Assembly (NCBI GenBank): GCA_023391285.1
Contig: JAEWBF010000029.1
Location: forward strand, 1-39,066
DNA from: Verrucomicrobiota bacterium
Lineage (GTDB): Bacteria > Verrucomicrobiota > Verrucomicrobiia > Opitutales > Opitutaceae
Direction of reading: 5' to 3'
Length of the DNA: 39,066 bases
Numbering within the stretch: position 1 is the first letter of the stretch; every line of letters starts with the position of its first letter. The notes beneath the pieces are model-generated. The model saw only the letters and a program-made list of their open reading frames with translations. It did not search any database and was not told the origin of the DNA. Positions 1 to 9,429 of this stretch are shown in pieces. Made by a program: the position numbers and the translations under genes.

Positions 1-317
1 CCCGAAAACACCTTCAACCCCACCAGCCCCGCCACGATCAGCGCAATGCACACCATCCGCGCCACCGTCGCCGGCTCCTTGTAAAACACCATTCCCAGCA
101 GCGCCGTCCCCACCGCGCCAATTCCCGTCCACACCGCATACGCCGTCCCGATCGGCAGCGTCCGCGCCGCCACCGCCAGCAAATACATGCTGATCGCCAT
201 GGCCCCGATCGTCGCGACCGACGGCCACAACCGCGTAAACCCCGCCGTCGTCTTCAACCCCGTCGCCCAACCCACTTCAAACGCCGCCGCGATCAAAAGG
301 ATAATCCAAGCTTTCAT
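1..317 (-). CDS. sugE: SMR-family exporter, SugE/Gdx type (3' end outside window)
   Basis: Reading back from the ATG at 317 gives 105 codons before the window edge, starting MKAWIILLIAAAFEVGWATG. It is a small four-helix membrane protein. The conserved membrane glutamate of small multidrug resistance proteins is present near residue 14 (FEVGWA), as is the family segment GTAYAVWTGIGAVG (residues 58-71). The match is closest to the SugE/Gdx branch, whose characterised members export guanidinium or quaternary ammonium cations in exchange for protons. Usual length is about 105 residues, so at most a few residues are missing. The gene is divergent from metF. I looked for a guanidine riboswitch in the short upstream gap and saw none. 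Family is certain; substrate is inferred. Confidence 0.88.
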   Translation of the reverse strand, partial: MKAWIILLIAAAFEVGWATGLKTTAGFTRLWPSVATIGAMAISMYLLAVAARTLPIGTAYAVWTGIGAVGTALLGMVFYKEPATVARMVCIALIVAGLVGLKVFS

Positions 318-457
318 GCAGGCTTCGAACTGAACCACTCCCGCACCCAACTCCAGCCCTCTCTCTCGGTCTTTTGACCATCGGGACCTCGAAGTTCACT
401 CGCCTCCCCAACTCCCCGCTTGCTTCATATCAACGAATCCGCATGCGTTGCTTCCGC

Positions 458-1336
458 ATGCCGCCCGATTCGCCCATTTCGTCTCTCCTTTCCGCCTCGC
501 GCCCGCTCCGTTCGCTCGAGTTTTTCCCGCCCCGCGACGATGCCGGCGTCGAAGCTCTCCGCACCACCGCCGCCGCGCTGAAACACATCTCCCCCGACTT
601 CGTCTCCGTCACCTACGGCGCCGGCGGCTCCACTCGCGAACGCACCGCGCAAGTCAGCGATCTTCTCCGCCGCGACTTCGGCTTCACCGTCATGCCGCAC
701 CTCACCTGCGTCGGCCATTCCCGCACTGAGCTCAACGCCGTCGCCGACCAACTCCACGCCGCCGGCTTCCGCAACATCATGGCTCTCCGCGGCGACCCGC
801 CCAAAGGCGAAACTTCCTTCACCCCTTCCGTCGACGGTCTCCGTTACGCCTCCGACCTCGTCGCCCTCCTGAAATCTCGCCACTCCGACTTTTGCCTCGG
901 CGTCGGCGGCTACCCCGAAAAACACCCCGAGGCCTCCTCCCCCGACACCGACCTCGTCCATCTCAAACGCAAAGTCGACGCCGGCGCCGCCTTCATTACC
1001 ACCCAGCTCTTCTTCGACAACGAAGTTTATTACCGCTTCGTCGACCGCTGCCGCGCCATCGGCATCAACATCCCCATCGTTCCCGGCATCATGCCCGTCC
1101 TCTCGCTGAAACAAATCCAGCGCTTCACCACGATGTGCGGCGCGTCGCTCCCGCCGAAACTCATCACGCGTCTCGAAGCCGCCCACGAACAACCCGAAAT
1201 CCTCGAGTCCGTCGGCATCGATTGGGCCCTCACTCAAATTCGCGACCTCCTCGCCCACGGCGCTCCCGGCTACCACCTCTACATCCTCAACCGCGCCAAG
1301 TCCGCCCTCGCCCTCGCCGCCGGCCTCGCCGCGTAA
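458..1336 (+). CDS. metF: 5,10-methylenetetrahydrofolate reductase
   Basis: This is a flavin-dependent TIM-barrel enzyme that reduces methylene-THF to methyl-THF for methionine synthesis. Family motifs run in order: SLEFFPPRD at the start of the barrel, SVTYGAGGSTRERT, HLTCVGHSRTEL, ALRGDPPKGE, GGYPEKHPEA, then FITTQLFFDN and VPGIMPV. From the ATG at 458 the protein is 292 residues, like the roughly 296-residue E. coli enzyme. The frame stays open upstream to an ATG at 374, with another ATG at 443, but the added residues look like intergenic sequence. No ribosome binding site decides between them. The gene stands alone, and its 3' end is followed by a large inverted repeat. Confidence 0.95.
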   Translation: MPPDSPISSLLSASRPLRSLEFFPPRDDAGVEALRTTAAALKHISPDFVSVTYGAGGSTRERTAQVSDLLRRDFGFTVMPHLTCVGHSRTELNAVADQLHAAGFRNIMALRGDPPKGETSFTPSVDGLRYASDLVALLKSRHSDFCLGVGGYPEKHPEASSPDTDLVHLKRKVDAGAAFITTQLFFDNEVYYRFVDRCRAIGINIPIVPGIMPVLSLKQIQRFTTMCGASLPPKLITRLEAAHEQPEILESVGIDWALTQIRDLLAHGAPGYHLYILNRAKSALALAAGLAA

Positions 1337-1350
1337 GTTTCTCTGAGTTT

Positions 1351-1419
1351 CCCGCGAAACACGCGAACCGTCGCGAACGTCCTCCGCCCTTTCGCGTCCT
1401 TTTTCGCGTGTTTCGTGGG
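1351..1419. repeat. Inverted repeat between convergent metF and yciH
   Basis: Arms 1351-1367 (CCCGCGAAACACGCGAA) and 1403-1419 are 17 nt each with one mismatch, separated by 35 nt. The repeat sits between two convergent stop codons, so it could act as a bidirectional RNA hairpin. A clear relative lies at 5111-5178 between sucA and sucB, sharing the TTTCGCGTGTTTCG core. Confidence 0.8.
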
Positions 1420-1436
1420 CAAAAATTCCGTCCCCT

Positions 1437-1847
1437 TCACCCGCCCGCAAACACCGGCCGAAATCCCGCCTCGCTCAAGATCCGCGCCACCGTTTCGCGC
1501 TGATCTCCCTGGATCTCGATCGCGCCGTCTTTCACCGTTCCGCCGCACCCGCACGCCGCCCGCATCTTCTTCGCCAGCTGCTCTTTCTCCGGCAGACCGA
1601 TCCCGACAAATCCGTCGACCACCGTCACGGTCTTCCCGCCGCGCCCGCCCGTCTCACGCCGAATATCCACGCGTCCGCGGTTCTTCGCCTCCTTGCCCGC
1701 GACCGTCTTCCCCGCTCCGCCCGTCGCCGCTGCTTGCTCCACCACGACTTTTGGCGCGCTCGGCAATCCCGCTCCACTCAACGCCGCAAACGGATTTTGC
1801 CCCAACCCGCTCCCGCCATCCGTCGAAATCTTTTCGCCCTTTGCCAT
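1437..1847 (-). CDS. yciH: SUI1/eIF1-family translation factor, YciH type
   Basis: This 136-residue protein has a variable Gly/Ala/Lys-rich N-terminal half and a C-terminal SUI1 domain at about residues 68-135. The domain contains GKTVTVVDGFVGI, a cluster of basic residues around EKEQLAKKMRAACGCGG, and the ending VKDGAIEIQGDQRETV. Bacterial YciH proteins are homologues of eukaryotic eIF1. They have been linked to initiation fidelity and stress-time inhibition of translation, but their cellular role is not settled. The gene lies 60 nt downstream of the small minus-strand gene at 1908-2156 and is probably co-transcribed with it. The start MAKGEKIST is the only convincing one. Confidence 0.9.
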   Translation of the reverse strand: MAKGEKISTDGGSGLGQNPFAALSGAGLPSAPKVVVEQAAATGGAGKTVAGKEAKNRGRVDIRRETGGRGGKTVTVVDGFVGIGLPEKEQLAKKMRAACGCGGTVKDGAIEIQGDQRETVARILSEAGFRPVFAGG

Positions 1848-1873
1848 AATCGTCGGCCCCTTTCGCTCGCTCG

Positions 1874-1915
1874 TTTCAGCTTCTCAGCATTTCAGCATTT
1901 CAGCGTTTCAGCGTT
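1874..1915. repeat. Microsatellite-like tract (TTTCAGCR units)
   Basis: Imperfect tandem copies of an 8-10 nt unit (TTTCAGC, CTCAGCATTTCAGCG). Each copy carries TCA, which is TGA on the minus strand. The stop codon of the minus-strand gene at 1908-2156 (bases 1908-1910) is one of these, so the tract supplies that gene's end. Confidence 0.75.
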
Positions 1916-2156
1916 TTCCCGCCCCCGCCCGTCCCCCGCAAACTCCCACCGGAATATCGCTCTCGCCCCCCAAAAACATCAGCGCCTTCGCATAGCTCCG
2001 GTTCTGCAAAAAATGCGCGAGTTGCGGATGAAGCGTCTCCCTCCCACGCTCCAACATCCCATCGAGCCGCTCCATTTCCACCGCAACCGCTTGTCCATCC
2101 GAGCGCTTAATCGCGTCCAACAACGCTTTCACCGACGATCTAATCTCATTTTCCAT
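1908..2156 (-). CDS. Small hypothetical protein, 82 residues
   Basis: I do not recognise a family. The protein starts MENEIRSSVKALLDAIKRSD and is mostly amphipathic helix for the first 60 residues. It then has a Gly-rich tail containing FLGGESDIPVGVCGG and a basic end. The helical part has coiled-coil-like spacing of Leu and Met (LDGMLERGRETLHPQLAHFL). There is no signal peptide or membrane segment. It lies directly upstream of yciH on the same strand, and a perfect 19-bp dyad sits about 10 nt upstream of its ATG. Codon use is typical of the window. The last residues run into the repeat tract at 1874-1915, so the native C-terminus may once have been different. Confidence 0.72.
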   Translation of the reverse strand: MENEIRSSVKALLDAIKRSDGQAVAVEMERLDGMLERGRETLHPQLAHFLQNRSYAKALMFLGGESDIPVGVCGGRAGAGKR

Positions 2157-2165
2157 GGTGATATG

Positions 2166-2184
2166 TGCGAAATCTTATTTCGCA
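2166..2184. promoter_or_regulatory. Perfect 8+3+8 dyad upstream of the small gene/yciH pair
   Basis: TGCGAAAT, then CTT, then ATTTCGCA. It lies in the divergent region between the minus-strand pair and sucA, beginning 10 nt upstream of the minus-strand ATG. It could be a repressor operator or a leader hairpin that masks translation of the small gene. No regulator in the window is obviously linked to it. Confidence 0.5.
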
Positions 2185-2337
2185 GCTACCCTCCTTAAGT
2201 CCGATTGCAAACCCCGCCTGCGTCCACGGCGCACTTGTGTCATAGTCGCTCCCATGTTGTTTTGTCCGACCCTCTTCTAGTGACTCGTCCAGCGCAACTC
2301 CCTCTTTTCTCGCCCGGCCGGGCGCGCATTCCCTCCC

Positions 2338-5103
<2,766 letters not shown>

Positions 5104-5110
5104 AACACCG

Positions 5111-5178
5111 CCCGCCAAATACGCCAAACACCGCGAAAATTCCTGTTCCTTTTCGCGACCTTTCGCGTGTTTCGCGGG
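5111..5178. repeat. Intercistronic inverted repeat between sucA and sucB
   Basis: Imperfect 29-nt arms (5111-5139 and 5150-5178) around a 10-nt loop. The right arm contains TTTCGCGTGTTTCGCGGG, nearly identical to the right arm of the repeat at 1351-1419. It fills most of the 89-nt sucA-sucB gap. Its position suggests an mRNA stem-loop that could tune stability or partly attenuate transcription. There is no T-run typical of an intrinsic terminator. Confidence 0.78.
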
Positions 5179-5192
5179 CAACTCCTCCTCTC

Positions 5193-6479
5193 ATGCCCCA
5201 ACTCGAAGTTAAAATCCCGCCGATGGGCGAATCCATCAGCTCCGGCATCCTTTCCAAGTGGCACGTCAAAAACGGCGACGTCGTCAAAAAAGACCAGCCG
5301 CTCTTCGAGCTCGAAACCGACAAGATCACGTCCGAAGGCACCGCCGAATCCGCCGGCAAGATCACCTTCTCCGTCGAAGAAGGCGCCGAGGTGAAAATCG
5401 GCCAGGTCGTCGCCACCATCGACACCGACGCCGCTGCTGATGGGGGCGCGGTGCCCTCACCGCGCGATGGCCAAGCCGCTCAAGCCTCCACCGGCAAAGA
5501 CGCCACCGCCACCTCGCCCCTTCCGAATCCTTACGCTCCGCCTCAATCCGAACAAGCCGCCTCCGCCGCCGGCGCCGGCGAAACGAAAGCGAAATCCACC
5601 GCCGTCTCCCCCGCCGTCCGCCGCCTCGCCGAAGAAACCGGCGTCGATCCCTCGAAAGTCACCGGCACCGGTAAAGCCGGCCGCGTCACCAAGGGCGACA
5701 TGCTCGCCGCCCAAGCGGCGCCACCGCCGCAATCTCAAATCTCAAATCTTAAATCTCAAATCGCGCCGCCTGCGGCGACGCCCCGCCAAACCCGCAAGAA
5801 GATGTCCCCGCTGCGCCAAAAAATCGCGCAGCGCCTCGTCACCGCCCAACACCAAGCCGCCATGCTCACGACCTTCAACGAGGTCGACATGTCCGGCGTC
5901 ATGGAGCTGCGCAAAAAATATCAGGACGACTTCGTCAAAAAACACGGCGTGAAGCTCGGCTTCATGAGCTTCTTCATCAAAGCCGTCGTCCACGCGCTGA
6001 AGGAGGTCCCCGGCATCAACGCCCAGATCGACGGCGACCACATCGTCGAAAATCACTACTACGACATCGGCGTCGCTGTCTCCACGGAGAAAGGACTGCT
6101 CGTCCCCGTCATCAAGGATTCCGATTCGCTCGGCATGGCCGACATCGAGAAACAACTCGCCGCGATCGCCACCAAAGCCCGCGAAGGCAAAATCACGCTC
6201 GCCGATCTCGAGGGCGGCGTCTTCACGATCACCAACGGCGGCGTCTTCGGCTCGCTCCTCTCTACGCCGATCATCAATCCGCCGCAGAGCGGCATCCTCG
6301 GCATGCACGCCATCAACGAGCGCCCCGTCGCCGTCAACGGCCAGGTCGTCATCCGCCCGATGATGTATATCGCGCTCAGCTACGACCACCGCCTCGTCGA
6401 CGGCAAACAAGCCGTCACCTTCCTCGTCAAAGTAAAGCAAGCCATCGAGGACCCGACACGCTTGCTCCTCGCGGTCTAG
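5193..6479 (+). CDS. sucB: Dihydrolipoamide succinyltransferase (E2) of 2-oxoglutarate dehydrogenase
   Basis: The protein is 428 residues from the ATG at 5193, the start that gives the classical MPQLEVKIPPMGESISSG. The lipoyl domain covers residues 1-78 with the modified lysine at K44 (ETDKITSE). A peripheral-subunit-binding domain follows near 140-175 (AVSPAVRRLAEETGVDPS, then GRVTKGDML). The catalytic acyltransferase domain runs from about 200 to the end with active-site His399 in SYDHRLVDG. It transfers succinyl from E1 to CoA. Both flexible linkers carry foreign-looking in-frame repeats: DGGAVPSPR at residues 83-91 and QSQISNLKSQI at about 180-190. Family and complex membership are clear. 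Confidence 0.97.
   Translation: MPQLEVKIPPMGESISSGILSKWHVKNGDVVKKDQPLFELETDKITSEGTAESAGKITFSVEEGAEVKIGQVVATIDTDAAADGGAVPSPRDGQAAQASTGKDATATSPLPNPYAPPQSEQAASAAGAGETKAKSTAVSPAVRRLAEETGVDPSKVTGTGKAGRVTKGDMLAAQAAPPPQSQISNLKSQIAPPAATPRQTRKKMSPLRQKIAQRLVTAQHQAAMLTTFNEVDMSGVMELRKKYQDDFVKKHGVKLGFMSFFIKAVVHALKEVPGINAQIDGDHIVENHYYDIGVAVSTEKGLLVPVIKDSDSLGMADIEKQLAAIATKAREGKITLADLEGGVFTITNGGVFGSLLSTPIINPPQSGILGMHAINERPVAVNGQVVIRPMMYIALSYDHRLVDGKQAVTFLVKVKQAIEDPTRLLLAV
5439..5465 (+). repeat. 27-nt hairpin repeat, copy 1 (inside sucB)
   Basis: Arms GCGCGGTG and CACCGCGC around a 4-nt loop, preceded by GATGGGG. It is 27 nt long, exactly nine codons, translated as DGGAVPSPR in the linker after the lipoyl domain. 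It is a one-residue variant of the copies in lpdA and recD2. Confidence 0.85.
5731..5762 (+). repeat. In-frame AT-rich tandem tract in sucB (AATCTCAA units)
   Basis: Units of about 9 nt (AATCTCAAATCTCAAAT and variants) encode QSQISNLKSQI in the linker before the catalytic domain. The low GC contrasts with the surrounding coding sequence, so it looks like an inserted repeat tolerated in a flexible linker. Confidence 0.7.
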
Positions 6480-6500
6480 CGCCCGCGATTCGCGGCGCGA

Positions 6501-6560
6501 GTTGAGAGCTGAGAGACTCCACGCAGCCGACCTCTCAACTCTCAACCCTCAACTCTCAAC
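6501..6560. repeat. Hairpin and CTCAAC microsatellite between sucB and lpdA
   Basis: GTTGAGAGCTGAGAG (6501-6515) pairs with 6532-6546 with a single G:T-type mismatch, followed by further CTCAACC/CTCAACT units up to the lpdA start codon. The tract replaces any visible ribosome binding site of lpdA. Related CTCAAC-type tracts occur in frame in recD2. Confidence 0.75.
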
Positions 6561-6563
6561 TTC

Positions 6564-8009
6564 ATGTCTTCCTTCGACCTCATCGTTATCGGCGCCGGCC
6601 CCGGCGGCTACGTCTGCGCGTTCCGCGCCGCCCAACTCGGCCTCAAGGTCGCCCTCGTCGACAAACGCTCCGCCCTCGGCGGCACCTGCCTCAACGTCGG
6701 CTGCATCCCGTCGAAAGCCCTGCTCCACTCGAGCGAGCACCTCGTCTGGGCCCAACACCACGCCGCCGAACACGGTATCAAACTCGGCAGCGTCGACGTC
6801 GACCTTCCACAATTCCTGAAACGCAAAGACGAGGTCGTCTCCAAACTCACCGGCGGCGTCGCCCAACTCGCCAAAGCCCGCAAAATCACCGTCCTCACCG
6901 GCACCGCGGAATTCACCGGTCCGAAAACCATCCGCGTCACCCCGACGGAACCCAAAACTCAAAACTCAGAACCCAAAACCGCGGCCGAATACTCGGCCGC
7001 GAATGTCGTCATCGCCACCGGCTCCGCCCCCGTCGAACTCCCCTTCCTCAAATTCGACGGTAAAACGGTGGTCTCCTCCGACGACGCCATCGCCTTCTCT
7101 TCCGTCCCCAAGAAACTCGTCGTGGTCGGCGGCGGCGCGATCGGCCTCGAACTCGGCTCCGTCTGGGCCCGCCTCGGCGCCGACGTCACCGTCGTCGAGT
7201 TTCTCCCGAAAATCGTCGCCACGTTCGACGACGACATCGTCCGCAACTTCACCCGACTCCTCACCAAACAGGGCCTCAAAATCGAAACCGGCGCCAAAGT
7301 CACCGGCCTCAAATCCGTTTCCGCCGATGGAGGCGCGGTGCCCCCACCGCGCATTCTCACCGCCGAACGCGACGGCAAACCTCTCGAATTCCCCGCCGAC
7401 AAAGTCCTCGTCGCCGTCGGCCGCCGCCCCTACACCGACGGCCTCGCCCTCGAAAAAGCCGGCGTCCAGCTCGACGAGAAGAAACGCATCAAAGTCGACG
7501 CCCACCTCCGCACCAGCGCGCCCAACGTCTGGGCCATCGGCGACGTCGTCGCCGGCCCCATGCTCGCCCACAAAGCCGAGGAAGACGGCGTCGCCGTCGC
7601 CGAATGGATCGCCGGCAAGGCCGGCCACATCAATTGGGATCTCGTCCCCGCCGTCGTCTACACCTCGCCCGAAGTCGCGAGCGTCGGCCTCGGCGAGGAC
7701 GCCGCGAAAGCCCAAGGCCTCTCCGTCAAAGTCGGCAAATTCAACTTCGCCGCCAATGGGCGCGCCATCGCCGCCGGTGCGACCGACGGCTACGTGAAAA
7801 TCATCGCCGACGCGAAAACCGACAAAATCCTCGGTGCCCAAATCCTCGGCCACAACGCCGGCGAGCTCATCAGCGAAGTCGTCACGCACATGGAATACGG
7901 TGGCAGCGCCGAAGACCTCGGCCGCACGATCCACGCTCACCCGACGATGTCCGAAGCCGTCAAGGAAGCCGGCCTCGCCGTATCCAAAAGCGCGATTCAC
8001 GCGCTCTAG
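6564..8009 (+). CDS. lpdA: Dihydrolipoamide dehydrogenase (E3)
   Basis: This FAD flavoprotein reoxidises dihydrolipoamide and produces NADH. It probably serves the SucAB complex just upstream, and possibly the fused E1 elsewhere in the window. The FAD-binding motif is GAGPGGYVCAFRAAQ (residues 10-24). The redox disulfide is Cys42/Cys47 (GGTCLNVGCIPSK), the NAD motif is VVGGGAIGLELGSVW, and the FAD motif is VWAIGDVVAGPMLAHKAEEDG. The C-terminal active-site HAHPTMSEAV lies at 457-466. At 481 residues it is slightly longer than usual because of two in-frame repeat insertions: EPKTQNSEPKT at about 129-139 and DGGAVPPPR at 255-263. Both fall between conserved blocks. The 3' end is followed by another copy of the hairpin repeat. 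Confidence 0.97.
   Translation: MSSFDLIVIGAGPGGYVCAFRAAQLGLKVALVDKRSALGGTCLNVGCIPSKALLHSSEHLVWAQHHAAEHGIKLGSVDVDLPQFLKRKDEVVSKLTGGVAQLAKARKITVLTGTAEFTGPKTIRVTPTEPKTQNSEPKTAAEYSAANVVIATGSAPVELPFLKFDGKTVVSSDDAIAFSSVPKKLVVVGGGAIGLELGSVWARLGADVTVVEFLPKIVATFDDDIVRNFTRLLTKQGLKIETGAKVTGLKSVSADGGAVPPPRILTAERDGKPLEFPADKVLVAVGRRPYTDGLALEKAGVQLDEKKRIKVDAHLRTSAPNVWAIGDVVAGPMLAHKAEEDGVAVAEWIAGKAGHINWDLVPAVVYTSPEVASVGLGEDAAKAQGLSVKVGKFNFAANGRAIAAGATDGYVKIIADAKTDKILGAQILGHNAGELISEVVTHMEYGGSAEDLGRTIHAHPTMSEAVKEAGLAVSKSAIHAL
6948..6980 (+). repeat. In-frame AACCCAAAACTC tract in lpdA
   Basis: A low-GC tandem tract encoding EPKTQNSEPKT. The same tract type, in the same frame, encodes EPRTQNPELKT in the fused E1 gene at 37392-37424. 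Confidence 0.72.
7326..7352 (+). repeat. 27-nt hairpin repeat, copy 2 (inside lpdA)
   Basis: GATGGAG followed by arms GCGCGGTG and CACCGCGC. It is in frame as DGGAVPPPR, residues 255-263, in the NAD domain between KVTGLKSVSA and ILTAERDG. This is a surface-loop position in the family. Confidence 0.88.
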
Positions 8010-8019
8010 CTTTCAGCCT

Positions 8020-8049
8020 GATGGAGGCGCGGTGCCCCCCCCACCGCGC
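8020..8049 (+). repeat. Hairpin repeat, copy 3 (after lpdA)
   Basis: Same arms as the other copies but with a C-run loop expanded by 3 nt (30 nt in total). It lies between the convergent stop codons of lpdA and the Lrp-like gene, where it may serve as a bidirectional hairpin. Confidence 0.82.
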
Positions 8050-8074
8050 ACCTCCCCGCTGGACGCGCCCCTCC

Positions 8075-8347
8075 TCAATCCACGTCCACGCCCTTCCCCG
8101 CCTCGCGTTTCTCCAAACTCCGAAACGCGAACATCGTCTCGCTTTCGACGATCCCTTCCGTCTTCAGCAGCTCGTCCGTGATCACGTATTCGATTTTGTC
8201 GACCGAGTCGCACTGGATCACCACGACGAGATCGTAGCGCCCCGACACCGAATACACCTCGGTGATATCGCGGATCTCGAGCAGCTTCTCCGCCGTCCCC
8301 GTCACCTTCCGGTGATCGATCTTCAATAGCACGATTGCAGTAGCCAT
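8075..8347 (-). CDS. Stand-alone Lrp/AsnC ligand-binding (RAM) domain protein
   Basis: This 90-residue protein consists only of the alpha-beta effector domain of Lrp/AsnC regulators: MATAIVLLKIDHRKVTGTAE, then ITEVYSVSGRYDLVVVIQC, then KIEYVITDELLKTEGIVESE and TMFAFRSLEK. It has no DNA-binding helix-turn-helix. Such single-domain proteins are known in bacteria and archaea as small-molecule-binding oligomers or partners of full-length Lrp proteins; the ligand here is unknown. It is convergent with lpdA and sits 97 nt downstream of oxyR on the same strand. The start ATG at 8347 fits the domain boundary exactly. Confidence 0.88.
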   Translation of the reverse strand: MATAIVLLKIDHRKVTGTAEKLLEIRDITEVYSVSGRYDLVVVIQCDSVDKIEYVITDELLKTEGIVESETMFAFRSLEKREAGKGVDVD

Positions 8348-8444
8348 AAATTATCCGCACGCCCACCGCCTTGTCGCGATGCCACCGCGCGTGCTCCGAC
8401 CCTACACATCCCCGCCTCGATTGCACGTCCCGAACCGCCCGCGG

Positions 8445-9317
8445 CTACTTCGCCCGCCTGCGCAAAAACTCCACCAGCGTCCGCGCCGCCCGACTCAACG
8501 GCCGCGCCTCGCGATGCACGATCCCGATCGAACGCGTCATCCCGTCCAACGCCCGATAACGCACCCCCTTCACATCCGGCTTTCGCGCCATCTCCGGCAC
8601 AATCGACACGCCCCATCCTTCCGCCACAAACGCCAGCACCGTCTCGATCTGGGCGCTCCGAAAACTCACCCGGGGCGCAAATCCATTCAACCGGCAGAAC
8701 TGCAACGCCTGCCCCGCGAGACAATGTCCTTCCTGCATCAGGATGAACGGCTCCTCCGCCAGATCGTCGAGCGTCAGCGTCCGTCGCGACGCCAATCGGT
8801 GATCCGCCGGCAGCGCCACCAGCAGCGGCTCGTCGAAAAACTCCTCCGCCGCCACCCCCGCCCGCTCGATCGGCAAACTCAGCAGCGCGAGATCGATCTC
8901 CTTTCCCATCACCGCGCGCACCAACGCGCCCGTCGTGTCTTCGTGCACGACGACTTCAATTCCTGGATACGCCTCCGAAAACGCCCGCAGCCGCCCCGGC
9001 AAATAATACGGAGCCACCGTCGGCAGCGCGCCGAGCACGACTCGCCCGCGCAGCATCCCGCTCACCTCCCGCACGCTCTCGCCCGCCAGTTCCACTTCGT
9101 CCAGCACGCGTTCCGCATGCGCGCGAAAAATCTCGCCCGCCGGCGTGAGCGCCACTGTCCGTTTCGTCCGTTCGAACAACTTCTCCCCGAGTTCCTCCTC
9201 GAGCTTGATGATCTGCTGGCTCAAGGAGGGCTGCGCCACCCGACACCGCTCCGCCGCGCGGCTGAAGTTCCGCGCGCGCGCGACCGCCACAAAGTAGCGT
9301 AGTTGATGCAGCTCCAT
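8445..9317 (-). CDS. oxyR: Peroxide-sensing LysR-family activator OxyR
   Basis: A 290-residue LysR regulator with an N-terminal winged HTH (MELHQLRYFVAVARARNFSR, then VAQPSLSQQI) and a C-terminal sensor domain. The redox motif GHCLAGQALQFC puts cysteines at 199 and 208, the same numbering as the E. coli OxyR peroxide-sensing disulfide. Cys25 is also present. The gene is divergent from the catalase gene, the standard arrangement for OxyR and its target. A consensus OxyR half-operator (9316-9330) overlaps its own start codon, which would give tight autoregulation. Function is well supported by motif, numbering and context together. Confidence 0.94.
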   Translation of the reverse strand: MELHQLRYFVAVARARNFSRAAERCRVAQPSLSQQIIKLEEELGEKLFERTKRTVALTPAGEIFRAHAERVLDEVELAGESVREVSGMLRGRVVLGALPTVAPYYLPGRLRAFSEAYPGIEVVVHEDTTGALVRAVMGKEIDLALLSLPIERAGVAAEEFFDEPLLVALPADHRLASRRTLTLDDLAEEPFILMQEGHCLAGQALQFCRLNGFAPRVSFRSAQIETVLAFVAEGWGVSIVPEMARKPDVKGVRYRALDGMTRSIGIVHREARPLSRAARTLVEFLRRRAK

Positions 9318-9330
9318 AGGCGTTTCCTAT
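9316..9330. promoter_or_regulatory. OxyR binding site (ATAG-N7-CTAT)
   Basis: ATAGGCGTTTCCTAT matches the known OxyR half-operator ATAG-N7-CTAT exactly. The first bases overlap the oxyR ATG (9317-9315, minus strand). A second, degraded half-site can be drawn at 9338-9352 with the expected 7-nt gap, next to the catalase -35 region. That fits a tetramer activating the catalase gene while repressing oxyR. Confidence 0.8.
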
Positions 9331-9373
9331 TACTGAAAGCGGAACTTAGTCTTTCTCAATTTTTCCGCCAGTT

Positions 9374-9379
9374 GATAAT
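9374..9379 (+). promoter_or_regulatory. Candidate -10 box of the catalase promoter
   Basis: GATAAT preceded by TT, 51 nt upstream of the catalase ATG. The -35 position (about 9351-9356, CTTTCT) is poor, as expected for an activator-dependent promoter with OxyR bound just upstream. Confidence 0.5.
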
Positions 9380-9429
9380 CTCCCGGTCGTCCCGAGCCGA
9401 ACGCGCTCGCGGCCGATATCCGTTACTTC

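Noticed and set aside
318..457. Possible guanidine riboswitch upstream of the SMR gene
   Set aside because: No conserved guanidine-I, -II or -III core elements or paired ACGR loops are visible in this short gap.
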